DNA from: Bosea vestrisii
Lineage (GTDB): Bacteria > Pseudomonadota > Alphaproteobacteria > Rhizobiales > Beijerinckiaceae
NCBI RefSeq assembly: GCF_030144325.1
Contig: NZ_CP126307.1
Span: 2,790,001-2,854,000, forward strand
DNA length: 64,000 bases
Reading direction: 5' to 3'
Part shown: piece after piece, positions 1 to 9,173 of the stretch
How the letters are laid out: every line of letters starts with the position of its first letter
Numbering within the stretch: the stretch's first letter is position 1
Translations under genes and position numbers: made by a program
Notes under the pieces: model-generated
What the model was told of the DNA's origin: nothing
The model's input: only the letters and a program-made list of their open reading frames with translations
Database searches by the model: none

Positions 1-1333
1 AACGGCGAAGGCGGCCGACGCGGCCACCATGCGCGGCGATGATCTGCCGGCACTGCACGGCCTGCCGATCGGCATCAAGGATCTCGAGGACGTCGCGGGC
101 TTGCGCACCACCTATGGCAGCCCGCTCTTTGCCGACCATGTGCCGACAAAGGACCAGGGCATCGTCGCCTCGGTGCGCAAGGCCGGCGCCGTCATCGTCG
201 GCAAGACCAACACGCCCGAATGGGGTGCCGGCGCCAATACCCGTAACGCTGTCTACGGCGTCACCGGCAACCCGTTCGATCCCTCGCGCTCGGCCGCCGG
301 TTCCTCCGGCGGCTCCGGCGTCGCGCTCGCGACCAATATGGTGCCGATCGCCACCGGCTCGGACACCGGCGGCTCGCTGCGCAATCCGGCCGCCTTCAAC
401 GGCATCGTCGGCTTCCGGCCATCGCCGGGGCTGGTGCCGAGCGACAAGCGCGCGCTCGGCTGGAATCCGCTTTCGGTGCTCGGCCCGATGGCGCGCACAG
501 TGCCCGATCTCTGCCTGCTGCTCTCCACCATGGTGAGCGACGACGGCGTCGATCCGCTGGCGACCACGATCCATGGCAAGCGGGTCAGGCGGCCCGAGGA
601 CTTCGCCCGGCCGGACCACTGCGATCTCGCTTCGCTCAAGGTGGCCCTCACCCCGGATTTCGGCTTCGCCCCGACCGAGAAGCACATCCGTGAGATCTTT
701 GCCGACAAGGTGGGCCGCTTCAGCAAGGTCTTCGGCCAGGCAGATGAGGCGACGCCCGATTGCGCCGGCACCGATGAGAGCTTCGAGGTGCTGCGCGCCG
801 TCAACTTCCTCGCCGGGCAATATGAGCGGGTGCGCGACACGCCCGACAAGGTCGGCCCCAATGTCCGCGCCAATGTCGAGGAAGGCCTGCGCTATGGCGC
901 GCTCGACATTACCCGGGCGCTGAAGCAGCAAACCGTGCTCTACCATGAGTGGCAGCGCTTCTTCGACCGCTACGACGTCATCCTTTCGCCCGCGATGACG
1001 CTGAGCCCGCGCCCCTGGTCGGAGCTCTATCCCGCCGAGATCGATGGCAAACCGACGCGGACCTATTTCCACTGGCTCGCCATGGCTTACGCAGTGACGA
1101 TCGTCGGCCATCCCGCGATTTCGCTGCCGGTCGGGCTCGACCGCAACGGCCTGCCCTTCGGCCTGCAGATCGTCGGCCCGCGCGGCGGCGACGCCAAGGT
1201 GCTTGCCGTCGCGGCAGCGCTCGAGTCACTCTTGGCGGGCGATCCGCTGACGGCGCGGCCCGTGCCCGACATCGCCGGGCTCAAGAAGGCCCCGAAGCTC
1301 AAGGACAGCCCGAATTTTCTCGGCTTCGACTAG
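1..1333 (+). CDS. Amidase signature family protein (5' truncated by window edge)
   Basis: The reading frame is open to the left edge of the window, so the true N-terminus is missing; the ATG at 29 is internal by homology. What is visible is an amidase-signature enzyme, which hydrolyses carboxamides with a Ser-cisSer-Lys triad. The Lys lies in GLPIGIKD near the start of the visible part. The Gly/Ser-rich signature follows (AAGSSGGSGVALA, then GSDTGGSLRNPAAF), holding both serines. The C-terminal part (LPVGLDRNGLPFGLQIVGP) is typical of the family. The gene ends at TAG 1331-1333. Substrate is unknown; AtzF- or GatA-like paralogues cannot be separated by eye. A peptide-type binding protein follows on the same strand after 190 bp, but no operon link is evident. 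Confidence 0.9.
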   Translation, partial: TAKAADAATMRGDDLPALHGLPIGIKDLEDVAGLRTTYGSPLFADHVPTKDQGIVASVRKAGAVIVGKTNTPEWGAGANTRNAVYGVTGNPFDPSRSAAGSSGGSGVALATNMVPIATGSDTGGSLRNPAAFNGIVGFRPSPGLVPSDKRALGWNPLSVLGPMARTVPDLCLLLSTMVSDDGVDPLATTIHGKRVRRPEDFARPDHCDLASLKVALTPDFGFAPTEKHIREIFADKVGRFSKVFGQADEATPDCAGTDESFEVLRAVNFLAGQYERVRDTPDKVGPNVRANVEEGLRYGALDITRALKQQTVLYHEWQRFFDRYDVILSPAMTLSPRPWSELYPAEIDGKPTRTYFHWLAMAYAVTIVGHPAISLPVGLDRNGLPFGLQIVGPRGGDAKVLAVAAALESLLAGDPLTARPVPDIAGLKKAPKLKDSPNFLGFD

Positions 1334-1435
1334 AGCATTTTCGAGCGAAGTGGGTACCGGTTCGCGTGAAGAAAATGCGATAAAACAAAGAGGTAGAGCA
1401 TTCCAGCGATTCGGAGAAACGCGGAAATGCTCTAC
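1331..1435. repeat. Interspersed palindromic intergenic repeat
   Basis: A roughly 105 bp non-coding element starts at the amidase stop codon. It has two modules. The first begins TAGAGCATTTTCGAGC and contains GAAGAAAATGC. The second is a clear hairpin with a perfect 10 bp inverted repeat, GTAGAGCATT (1393-1402) and AATGCTCTAC (1426-1435). Similar GAGCATTT-bearing elements are scattered through Rhizobiales genomes (known to me as a general class). It may act as a weak terminator for the amidase. No second copy was seen in this window. Confidence 0.55.
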
Positions 1436-1523
1436 CCGGCTCACGACCGTTCCGAACTGCACGCAACGTCACGATCAAGGTTCGCCGACCACTAAAGACC
1501 AATCATAAAAGGGGAGAGACCAT

Positions 1524-3110
1524 ATGAAGCGTCGTCAGTTCCTGCAGGGCACGGCAGCCGCCGCCCTGTTCGCTCCAACACTGGCCCGCGAAGCCTTGGC
1601 GCAAGCGCCGAGCCCGAACGTGCTCAAGATGGCGCCTCAAGCCAATCTCACCTCGCTCGATCCGATCTGGACAACCGCGACCGTCACCAACAATCACGGC
1701 TATTACGTCTACGACACCCTATATGGCGGCGATCTCGACCTGAAGCCGCAGCCGCAAATGGCCGAGAGCCACGAGATCTCGGCTGACGGCAAGACCTGGA
1801 AGATCAAGCTCCGCGAAGGCCTCGCCTTCCATGACGGCCAGCCAGTCCGCCCGGCCGATTGCATCGAGAGCCTGAAGCGCTGGGGCCAGCGCGATCCTTA
1901 CGGCCAATTGCTGCTGAAAGCGGTCGAAGCCTGGGGCGCGCCGGATGAGCGCACCATGGAGATCAAGCTGACCCGGCCCTTCCCGATGATGCTCGACTGC
2001 ATGGCCAAGGCCGACAACCCGCCCTTCATCATGCCGGAGCGCCTGGCCAAGACCGACGCGACCAAGCAGGTGACCGAGATGGTCGGCTCGGGTCCCTACA
2101 AGTTCGTCGCCAGCGAATACGTCTCGGGCAGCCGCGTCGTCTACGAGAAGAACGAGGCCTACAAGCCGCGCAGCGAGGCGCCGAGCCGCAATGCCGGCGG
2201 CAAGGTCGCGCATTTCAAGCGCATCGAATGGCCGATCCTGCCTGATCCAGCGACCGCCGCCGCCGCGCTGACCAAGGGCGAGATCGACTGGTGGGAGCGC
2301 CCGCTCGCCGACCTCCAGCCCCTGCTCGCGAAAAGCCCCGACATCACCCGCGAGGTCATCGACAAGAACGGCCGCGGCTCGATCATGCGGCTGAACCATC
2401 TCCAGCCGCCCTTCAACAATCCGAAGGTGCGCGCCGCCGTCCGCCTCGCGGTCAACCAGGAAGACTATATGCGGGCCTCCCAGGGCGACGACACCACGAC
2501 CTGGCAGGTCTGCCGGAACCTGTGGTGGCGCGGCACGCCCTACTACACCGGCGAGCTCGAGGACCTGATGCCGCAGAGCGTCGACAAGGCCAAGGCGGCG
2601 CTGAAGGAGTCCGGCTACAACGGCGAGAAGGTCGTCATCATCAACCCGACCGACTTCCCCGATATCGGCCCGCTCGGCGACGTCACCTACGAGTTGCTGA
2701 AGTCTATCGGCATGAATGTCGAGATGATGGCGAGCGACTGGGGCACGGTGATCCAGCGCCGCAACAGCCGCGAGCCGGTCGAGAAGGGTGGCTGGAGCAT
2801 CTTCCACACCACTGGCGCAGCGGTCGGCTGGGGCAACCCGGCTCTGTCCAACCTTGTGCGCGGCCCCGGCGAGAAGGGCTGGTTCGGCTGGTGGACCAAT
2901 GCCAAGGCCGAGGAACTGGCCGAGGAGTGGCTCTACGCACCGGACGAGGCGGCGCAGAAAAAGGCGGCGGTGACGCTCGGCCGGCTGGCGCTGGAAGAAT
3001 GCGGCACCATCCCGCTCGGCCAGTTCGTCATCAAGACAGCCTACCGCAAGAACCTGACCGGCATGCTGCCGGGCTCGGCGCCCTATCCGTGGGGGCTGAA
3101 GCGGGGATAA
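1524..3110 (+). CDS. Peptide/nickel-type ABC transporter substrate-binding protein (SBP_bac_5)
   Basis: A 528-residue periplasmic binding protein of the DppA/OppA class. The start ATG follows a good ribosome site (AAAAGGGGAGAG). The N-terminus MKRRQFLQGTAAAALFAP followed by an ALAQA cut site is a Tat-type signal peptide. The mature part has the family hallmarks: LTSLDPIWTTATVTNNHGYY near the start, a DGKTWKIKLREGLAFHDGQP block around residue 90 and GSGPYKF near residue 190. No permease or ATPase genes flank it, so it is an orphan binding protein that must use permeases encoded elsewhere. Ligand is not deducible; peptides, opines or glutathione-like compounds are all possible. The next plus-strand gene is more than 6 kb away, so it is probably monocistronic. 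Confidence 0.93.
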   Translation: MKRRQFLQGTAAAALFAPTLAREALAQAPSPNVLKMAPQANLTSLDPIWTTATVTNNHGYYVYDTLYGGDLDLKPQPQMAESHEISADGKTWKIKLREGLAFHDGQPVRPADCIESLKRWGQRDPYGQLLLKAVEAWGAPDERTMEIKLTRPFPMMLDCMAKADNPPFIMPERLAKTDATKQVTEMVGSGPYKFVASEYVSGSRVVYEKNEAYKPRSEAPSRNAGGKVAHFKRIEWPILPDPATAAAALTKGEIDWWERPLADLQPLLAKSPDITREVIDKNGRGSIMRLNHLQPPFNNPKVRAAVRLAVNQEDYMRASQGDDTTTWQVCRNLWWRGTPYYTGELEDLMPQSVDKAKAALKESGYNGEKVVIINPTDFPDIGPLGDVTYELLKSIGMNVEMMASDWGTVIQRRNSREPVEKGGWSIFHTTGAAVGWGNPALSNLVRGPGEKGWFGWWTNAKAEELAEEWLYAPDEAAQKKAAVTLGRLALEECGTIPLGQFVIKTAYRKNLTGMLPGSAPYPWGLKRG

Positions 3111-3118
3111 CGCCTCGC

Positions 3119-3226
3119 CGTCATTCTCGGGCGAAGCGAAGCGCAGACCCGAGAATCTCATGACCAGAAGGCACTAAACCGAGCCTCCTCCGGCCTGAGA
3201 TGCTCGGGTCAAGCCCGAGCATGACG
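3119..3226. repeat. REP-like double-hairpin element between convergent genes
   Basis: The gap between the binding protein and the convergent gamma-glutamyltransferase gene holds two inverted repeats: TTCTCGGG with CCCGAGAA, and TGCTCGGG-tcaag-CCCGAGCA. The right hairpin, ending CATGAC, has the same layout as the ends of the 96 bp repeats at 18638 and 23227. It is probably a member of the same dispersed family and may terminate both convergent transcripts. Confidence 0.55.
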
Positions 3227-3230
3227 AACC

Positions 3231-4832
3231 CTACGATGCCGCCACAGCCGCCGACCAAGGCGAGGCGGCATCGCTGATCCCTTCCTGTCCGTCCTGCCCG
3301 GTCCGTACCATGTTCGGGCAGGCGAAGTTGAGCGGCAGCACGCCGTGCTCGACCACCGTCAGCGGGCCCGCAACCGCCAGCACATCGAGCGTGCCATCCG
3401 GCAGGCGCGCATCGGCGCTGGTGCCGTCGGGCCCGGAGACATCAATGCGTGGCTGGTGCGCGGCATCATCGAGGCTCATGCCGCTGTCGAGCGTGAAGGC
3501 CAGCACCTGATAGACGCTGGCGAGGATGCGCCGCCCGCCCGAGGCACCGGCGCCATAGCGCGGGAAGCCGCCATCGGCCGGCGTCACCACCACCGGGCAC
3601 ATGTTGCAGAGCGGGCGCGCGCCGGGCGCGATCGCATTGGCGCTGCCCGGGCGTGGGTCGAACCACATCATGCCGTTGTTCATCAGCACGCCGGTCTCGG
3701 GCAGGACGAAACGGCTGCCCATCGACGACAGCAGCGTCGTCGTCAGCGCGACGATCGTGCCCTCGCCATCGACCACGGTGAGATGCGTGGTGCAGGTCTC
3801 GGCCGACTCTTTCGCCATCTGCGCCGCACCGAGCCCTTCGAGGCGACTGGCATAGGCCTCGCGCATTACCTGCGAGAGCCTCGCGAACCAGGCTGAGTCC
3901 GGTCCACCCTCCGGCGGCGGGCTTGAAGCCATGCCCTCGACCACCGCCTGCAGGGTCGGCGCTGCCGTCAGCCCGCCGGCCGTGTGGATATGATGCGTGC
4001 CGCGCCAGTCGATCACCGGCGCCTCGCGCACGCTCGCCCGGCAATCCGCCAGATCGTGCGCATCGACCACGCCGCCGGCAGCGGCAATGTCGGCCGCCAA
4101 TCGCGTGGCAAGATCGCCGCGATAGAAATCGTCGAGCCCGGCCCGGGCGAGATGCTCGAGCGTCGGGCCGAGATTGCCGAGCTTCCTGAAACCCGGCACG
4201 CCCTGATAGGGCGGCACCGGCGGCAGGCCATCCGGCAGGTAGATGCGGGCGCTCTCCTCGTAAAGCCGCAGCACCGAGGCCGAGGAGGCGATCTTCAGCG
4301 TCGTGTACCAGTCCTGCGCCAGTCCGCGCTTGGCCAGCGCAATCGCAGGCGCGAGTAGTTCGGCAACCGGCATGCTGGTCCCGAACGCCTCTTTCAGCTT
4401 CGCGTACCCGGCGACCGAGGACGGGATGCAGAAGGAGAGCGGCCCGTGAATGTTGCGGTCGTCAACCACGCCCGGCCAGGCGAAGAGGTCGAGCTTCATC
4501 TCGCCGGTCAGCGGATAATCGGCCGGATCGGCGCGGCGCGGCGCGACCGGACCGAAATCGACGACCTGCGCCCTGCTCTCGCCGGCCTTGAGCACGACGC
4601 CGAAGCCGATGCCGCCGAGCCCGCTATTCCAGGGCTCGACCGCAGCCAGCGCAAAGGCAGCCGCGACCGCGGCATCAGCCGCATTCCCGCCGGCTTCCAG
4701 GATCGCCGCGCCGGCGGCCGCAGCCTCGTGGTTCTGCGAGACGACGACGCCATTGCGCCCCCGCGCCGAAGGCTTGGCCAGGCTCCAGTTCTGGGTGCGA
4801 TAGGCGCGGGTGCGTTGCGGTTCGGCGGTCAT
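3231..4832 (-). CDS. Gamma-glutamyltransferase family protein
   Basis: A 533-residue homologue of gamma-glutamyltranspeptidase/cephalosporin acylase, an N-terminal nucleophile hydrolase that self-cleaves before a catalytic threonine. The key motif CTTHLTVVDGEG is at about residues 347-358, giving the Thr nucleophile at 348 or 349. Other family blocks are present: an N-terminal VVSQNHEAAAAGAAILEAGG, and MGSRFVLPETGVLMNN followed by a Gly/Ala-rich tail. No signal peptide is evident, so a cytoplasmic enzyme is likely, as in many Rhizobiales homologues. The start is set at the ATG giving MTAEPQRT; an upstream in-frame start at 4922 would add 30 low-complexity residues. An acyl-CoA ligase lies 108 bp upstream on the same strand. 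The exact gamma-glutamyl or acyl substrate is unknown. Confidence 0.88.
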   Translation of the reverse strand: MTAEPQRTRAYRTQNWSLAKPSARGRNGVVVSQNHEAAAAGAAILEAGGNAADAAVAAAFALAAVEPWNSGLGGIGFGVVLKAGESRAQVVDFGPVAPRRADPADYPLTGEMKLDLFAWPGVVDDRNIHGPLSFCIPSSVAGYAKLKEAFGTSMPVAELLAPAIALAKRGLAQDWYTTLKIASSASVLRLYEESARIYLPDGLPPVPPYQGVPGFRKLGNLGPTLEHLARAGLDDFYRGDLATRLAADIAAAGGVVDAHDLADCRASVREAPVIDWRGTHHIHTAGGLTAAPTLQAVVEGMASSPPPEGGPDSAWFARLSQVMREAYASRLEGLGAAQMAKESAETCTTHLTVVDGEGTIVALTTTLLSSMGSRFVLPETGVLMNNGMMWFDPRPGSANAIAPGARPLCNMCPVVVTPADGGFPRYGAGASGGRRILASVYQVLAFTLDSGMSLDDAAHQPRIDVSGPDGTSADARLPDGTLDVLAVAGPLTVVEHGVLPLNFACPNMVRTGQDGQEGISDAASPWSAAVAAS

Positions 4833-4940
4833 CGGCAAGATCCAGTCGGCGTCGAGGGTCGTGTCATCGTGGCACGCGCGCGCCGGAGCGTCACTTGAGG
4901 ATGCCTCAAGCCAGCCCTGCAATCGGCGCGCTTCTCACGC

Positions 4941-6644
4941 TCAGAGCTTGCGCAGTTCGTCCTTCTTGACCTTGCCGGTCGCCGTCATCGGCAAAGCCGG
5001 CACGATCCTGATCTCGGGCACCTTGTAGCCAGCCATCCGCTCCCTGCACCAGGCGGTCAGCGCAGCCTCATCCGGCTGCACGGCTGCGGCCGGGTTGAGG
5101 CAGATATAGGCGACCGGCACCTGGCCGCGCTCGGCATCCTCGCGCCCGATCACGCCCGAGCCGGCGATTGCCGGATGCTGGCCGAGCAGGGCCTCGATCT
5201 CGGCCGGGAAGACGCTCATGCCCTTGACCTTTAGCATTTCCTTGCGCCGGCCGAGGAAATGCAGATAGCCCTCGGTATCGATCACGCCGATATCGCCGGT
5301 GTGAAGGAAGCCGCCGCGGATCGCATCAGTGGTCGCCTCCGGCTTGTTCCAGTAGCCTTTCATCAGCGACGGCGAGCGCATGCAGATCTCGCCTTCCTCG
5401 CCGAGCGGCTTCAGCGCTCCAGTCTCGAAATCGCAGATCTTGAACTCTGTGCCGGCCTGCGGCAGGCCGACGAAGACGGGCTGCGAGGTCAGGTCAAAAT
5501 CATCCTGCTCCATGCCGACGGAGAAGGTATCCATCGTGTGCGTCTCGGTCATGCCCCAGGCGGCTTCGATCATCGTGCCGCCGGTGAGCTCGCGCCAGCG
5601 CTGGCGGAAATCCGGGTTCAGCTTCTTGACGAAGGACGAGACGCGCACGGTCCGGAGCGAGGAGAGGTTGAACTCGTCCCGGCGCGGATGCTCCAGCACC
5701 TCGACCGTGTTGTCGACGAGGAGATAGGAGAAGCTCCCTCGGTAGCGCTCGACGGCGGCCATGAAGCCAACCACGTCCCAGCGCGCCATCAGCACGACGG
5801 TGGCGCCAGCGACGATCGGGAAGAGCAGGCCGGTATCCTCGCCGGCGATCCAGAAGATCGGCACGAAGTTGACGACGACATCGCCCGGCGTCAGCGCGAA
5901 GCTCGTCGAAAGGGAGGTAGCAGCGGTGTAGAGCATGTCGGCTTGCGTATGGACGCAGCCCTTCGGCATGCCAGTGGTACCGCCGGTATAGTTCAGCGCC
6001 GCCACCGCATCGAGGTCCACGGCAACGACAGGCGCCGGCCCGGTGACGGCCTCCAGCGCCGGCATCAACTCGATCTCATCGTCGCCCGCCGGCTCGCGCG
6101 GCTGCAGCACCGCCGCCGGGGCGGGAAAACTCGGCTCAGCCGGCATGAAATCGGCAAAACCGGTGACGAGGACGCTCTTCACGGCCGTTTCGTCGCGGAC
6201 CTTGCGCAGGATCGGCAGCAGCGCGTCGAGGCAGACGACCACCTCCGCGCCGGTATCGTTGAGCTCATAGGCGAGCTCCGCCTCACGGAAGAGCGGGTTG
6301 ACCGGCACATGCACGCAACCAAGCTTCAGGATACCGAAGAAGGCGATCATGAACTGCGGGCAGTTCGGCAGGAAAACGGCGACCCGGTCGCCGGTCCGAA
6401 CGCCATGGCCTTGAAGCAATGCGGCGAAGCGGTCGCTCAGCCGGTCGAGCTCGGCATAGCTGATCTCCCGGCCGTAGAAGATGCAGGCCGGCTTGTCGGG
6501 TTGCCGCCTCGCCCATTCGCGCAAATGCTCGCTGATCGCGATCTCGCCGAGCGGATATTGCGGGCGGCGCGGGATACCCGCCGGCCAGGCCTTGTCCCAG
6601 AGCGCATGCAATCCCGCCAGATAGGCGGCTTCGTCCAGCTGCAT
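4941..6644 (-). CDS. AMP-dependent acyl-CoA synthetase/ligase
   Basis: A 567-residue member of the adenylate-forming superfamily: it activates a carboxylic acid with ATP and transfers it to CoA. The P-loop-like A3 motif NYTGGTTGMPKG is at residues 218-229. The AWGMTETH block, the HTGDIG motif with its ribose-binding Asp, LGRRKEMLKVKGMSVFP and the C-terminal catalytic Lys in MTATGKVKKDELRKL are all present. The start ATG at 6644 follows GGGGAGGCGAG; the open frame continues upstream but is non-coding in composition. Substrate is not predictable, and medium/long-chain or crotonobetaine-like acids are possible. The gene is followed after 108 bp by the gamma-glutamyltransferase homologue on the same strand. 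Confidence 0.92.
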   Translation of the reverse strand: MQLDEAAYLAGLHALWDKAWPAGIPRRPQYPLGEIAISEHLREWARRQPDKPACIFYGREISYAELDRLSDRFAALLQGHGVRTGDRVAVFLPNCPQFMIAFFGILKLGCVHVPVNPLFREAELAYELNDTGAEVVVCLDALLPILRKVRDETAVKSVLVTGFADFMPAEPSFPAPAAVLQPREPAGDDEIELMPALEAVTGPAPVVAVDLDAVAALNYTGGTTGMPKGCVHTQADMLYTAATSLSTSFALTPGDVVVNFVPIFWIAGEDTGLLFPIVAGATVVLMARWDVVGFMAAVERYRGSFSYLLVDNTVEVLEHPRRDEFNLSSLRTVRVSSFVKKLNPDFRQRWRELTGGTMIEAAWGMTETHTMDTFSVGMEQDDFDLTSQPVFVGLPQAGTEFKICDFETGALKPLGEEGEICMRSPSLMKGYWNKPEATTDAIRGGFLHTGDIGVIDTEGYLHFLGRRKEMLKVKGMSVFPAEIEALLGQHPAIAGSGVIGREDAERGQVPVAYICLNPAAAVQPDEAALTAWCRERMAGYKVPEIRIVPALPMTATGKVKKDELRKL

Positions 6645-6735
6645 CTCGTCTCGCCTCCCCGCCCGGCAAATCATCTGGCTTTCCCTCAGGAGAGCCAAAC
6701 ACGGACCGGCCGGCAAGCTCGCCGGATGCACGAGG

Positions 6736-7572
6736 TCAATGCGCCTGGCGGTCCTCACCCGGCAGGTGCACCACCGCCTTGATCGGTAGGTGGTCGGAGG
6801 CCAGCCGCGACAATGCGGTGTCGTGCAACTCGACCTGGGTGATGGTCTCGGCCGGGTAGGCGACGATGCGGTCGAGCGCCCAGATCGGGAAACGCGAGGG
6901 AAAGCTCGGGATCGCGGCCTGCAGCGGCCCGAATTTCGGCGCCAATCCATGCAGCGTCGACTTCTTGCCGATCCGCCACTCGTTCAGATCGCCCATCAGG
7001 AAAATCGGCCGTCCATCCGTCGGCTTGGAGGCGGCGATCAGCGCCTCGACCTGACGCGAGCGCGAACGGCGCAGCAGACCGAGATGCGCCGCGACCACGC
7101 GGATCGGCGCGCGGGAGATGGTCAAATCGACGATCAGCGCACCGCGCGGCTCGACGCCGGGCAGGACGAGCTGCCGCGTCGCCGTAACCACCCCATCGCG
7201 GAAGAGCACGACATTGCCGTGCCAGCCATGGCCCTGCCAGGCGCTCTGGACCGGCACCGGCTTCAATCCCGTGCGGCGTTCGAGGCGGGCGAGGTCGAGC
7301 AGGCCGGAGCGCTCGCCGAAGCGTTGGTCGGCCTCCTGCAGCGCCACCACGTCGGCATCGATCTGCCGGAGCACCTCGATGATCCGGTCCGGATCGAAAC
7401 GGCGATCACGCCCCACGGCCTTGTGGATGTTGTAGGAGGCAACCCGCAATTCCGCAGCCGGTGGTGCGCTTGCAAGCGCCTGCTGTCCGACGGCCTCGCG
7501 CGTCCAGCTCGACATCTGCGGTGGGCGCAGCGCCCGGATCCGGCGCAGGCCGCGCCCTTCGAACTCTAGCAT
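6736..7572 (-). CDS. Endonuclease/exonuclease/phosphatase (EEP) family protein
   Basis: A 278-residue metal-dependent phosphoesterase of the DNase I/ExoIII fold. Conserved catalytic positions are visible: Asn48 in ASYNIH, Glu80 in ALQEAD, Asp195 and Asn197 in MGDLNEW, and Asp260-His261 in SDHLPI. This short cytosolic subgroup is common in alphaproteobacteria, and its substrate (nucleic acid, lipid head group or other phosphodiester) is not established. It lies 91 bp upstream of the acyl-CoA ligase on the same strand and may be co-transcribed. Most of the first 40 residues are not conserved, so an internal start, for example near residue 20, is possible. Confidence 0.85.
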   Translation of the reverse strand: MLEFEGRGLRRIRALRPPQMSSWTREAVGQQALASAPPAAELRVASYNIHKAVGRDRRFDPDRIIEVLRQIDADVVALQEADQRFGERSGLLDLARLERRTGLKPVPVQSAWQGHGWHGNVVLFRDGVVTATRQLVLPGVEPRGALIVDLTISRAPIRVVAAHLGLLRRSRSRQVEALIAASKPTDGRPIFLMGDLNEWRIGKKSTLHGLAPKFGPLQAAIPSFPSRFPIWALDRIVAYPAETITQVELHDTALSRLASDHLPIKAVVHLPGEDRQAH

Positions 7573-7754
7573 CGAGCCGGCATCTCCAATCGTTCGCCCC
7601 GGCTCGTTAGCAAGAGCCTTGCCAAGATCAATCCCCGAAAGGCGCGACGGTTCGATCGGTCCCGGGCAAACGACTCGCCTGACTGAGCGTTAGCGGAAAA
7701 ACCGGGCCGGCGCAGCCCGCAGCTCGTCACGTCTGCGACATCGCGGTGGTCGGC

Positions 7755-9005
7755 CTATGACGCAGCAGCGGTACTCGGTACGGCAGCCTCGGCCATGGCA
7801 GCATTCCGCACCAGCCTCGGCGCGATCGCATCGAGCAAGGGCAACGCCGCAGCGCCGAGTGCCGCCGTGAGCTGACCGGTCGTGCCACGCTGGAGGCGCG
7901 GAACGGCTCGCCCATCGCGCCTGGCGACGGATAGCGGCAATGGCTCGGCCGTCGCGATCAGGGCATCGATGACGCTGTCCGGCAGCCCACCTCCCAGGAT
8001 GATCGTCTCCGGGTCGAACAGGTTCTCCAGCATGGCGAGCACCGGCGCGAGCAGCGGCCCGGCCTGAGCGATCCAGCCGAGCACAGCCGGATGTCCTCCA
8101 GCATGAAGCCCGGCGATGCTGGCCGCGTCGACTTGCGTGATCCCCGCCTGGCGCAGCGTTTCCTGCAGCGCCGAGGGCGAGACATAGCTTTCGAGACAAC
8201 CCTGCCGGCCGCAGACGCAAGGCAAGCCCTGCGGCACCACCGGGACATGGCCGAGTTCGCCGGCATTGCCGAAGGCACCGCGATAAGGTTCGCCACCGAG
8301 CATCAAACCGAGGCCGAGCCCGAGCCCGAAATAGACCAGGCAGAAATGCCGGAGGTTGCGGCCGATGCCGTAGAGATGCTCGCCGACGGCCGCCGCCGTC
8401 GCATCGTTCTCGACCGTCACGGATGTCGCCAGCGCAGCGCTCATCAGCGCCGTCACATCGCGCCCCGTCCAGCCGGGCAGCGCCGTCGAGCCGACGGTGA
8501 TCGTCCCTTCGAAATCAAATGGACCGGGCATGACCACGCCGCAGCCGAGCAGGCGCTCCGGCAGGCCTCTTGTTGCCCGCGCCCGCTTGAGCTCGGCCGC
8601 CGCCAGCGCCTGCACCGCTTCGACCGAGATATCCGGCAAAGGCACGACGCGCTCTGCCCTGATCTCGCCGGTGAGGTCGACCAGCACGGTGGTGATGTGG
8701 TCGGCGGCGATCTCCATGCCGGCGCTCACGCCGCCATCGGCGTTCAGCGCGAACTCGACCGGCGGCTGGCCGCGCGCCGTGCGCCGGCGGCCCAGCTCGA
8801 TCAGGAAGCCCTCTTCCAGCAATTCGGCGACGATGTTTGAGACCGCCTGCGCCGTCAGCCGCGTCAGATTGGCGATGTCGGAGCGGCCGAGCCGGCCATG
8901 CTGGCGTAGCGTCTCGAGCACGACGCGCCGGTTATGGTGGCGTGCCCGTTCGGGATTGGCGCCGAGGGCAACGCTCTGCGCGGCTGGAGGCTTGCGGTGC
9001 GGCAT
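7755..9005 (-). CDS. ROK-family transcriptional regulator (NagC/XylR type)
   Basis: A 416-residue repressor with an N-terminal winged helix (LETLRQHGRLGRSDIANLT, then LTAQAVSNIVAELLEEGFL) fused to a ROK sugar-kinase-like domain. The ROK zinc-binding cluster is seen in CVCGRQGCLESY, preceded by GAFGNAGELGHVPV; the acidic residue of ENDATAAAVGE corresponds to the kinase active-site region. Such proteins repress sugar operons and sense a sugar or sugar phosphate. The gene is divergent from the sugar ABC operon that starts at 9174, so it most likely controls that operon. The start is set at ATG 9005 (MPHRKPP); an ATG at 9047 would add 14 residues and place the start inside the candidate operator. 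Confidence 0.9.
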   Translation of the reverse strand: MPHRKPPAAQSVALGANPERARHHNRRVVLETLRQHGRLGRSDIANLTRLTAQAVSNIVAELLEEGFLIELGRRRTARGQPPVEFALNADGGVSAGMEIAADHITTVLVDLTGEIRAERVVPLPDISVEAVQALAAAELKRARATRGLPERLLGCGVVMPGPFDFEGTITVGSTALPGWTGRDVTALMSAALATSVTVENDATAAAVGEHLYGIGRNLRHFCLVYFGLGLGLGLMLGGEPYRGAFGNAGELGHVPVVPQGLPCVCGRQGCLESYVSPSALQETLRQAGITQVDAASIAGLHAGGHPAVLGWIAQAGPLLAPVLAMLENLFDPETIILGGGLPDSVIDALIATAEPLPLSVARRDGRAVPRLQRGTTGQLTAALGAAALPLLDAIAPRLVRNAAMAEAAVPSTAAAS

Positions 9006-9045
9006 GGTGGGTCGGCCCGTCCTGTCTGCACAAGCTGCGACGGCC

Positions 9046-9079
9046 ATTAATCAAACTCAAGTGAATTAATCTATTGACA
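9046..9079 (+). promoter_or_regulatory. Candidate ROK operator and -35 box of the sugar operon
   Basis: In the ROK/ABC intergenic gap there are two ATTAAT boxes (9046-9051 and 9065-9070), 13 bp apart and forming an inverted repeat. They are followed at once by a perfect TTGACA (9074-9079) that could be the -35 of the plus-strand operon. No convincing -10 was found. Overlap of an AT-rich palindrome with a promoter is what is expected for ROK repressor binding; the assignment is inference. Confidence 0.45.
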
Positions 9080-9173
9080 GCGGGCGAGCTGCGGGAAAGC
9101 ATGCCTGCCGAACGTCCGGCAGCCGGGAGCGAGCATGCGGGCGGACGTCGCAACGAGACGGGGAGGAAGACCC

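Noticed and set aside
1719..3161. Long minus-strand open frame (about 480 codons) opposite the peptide-binding protein
   Set aside because: It is the antisense shadow of a well-supported gene in GC-rich DNA and has a low-complexity Arg/Gly/Leu composition.
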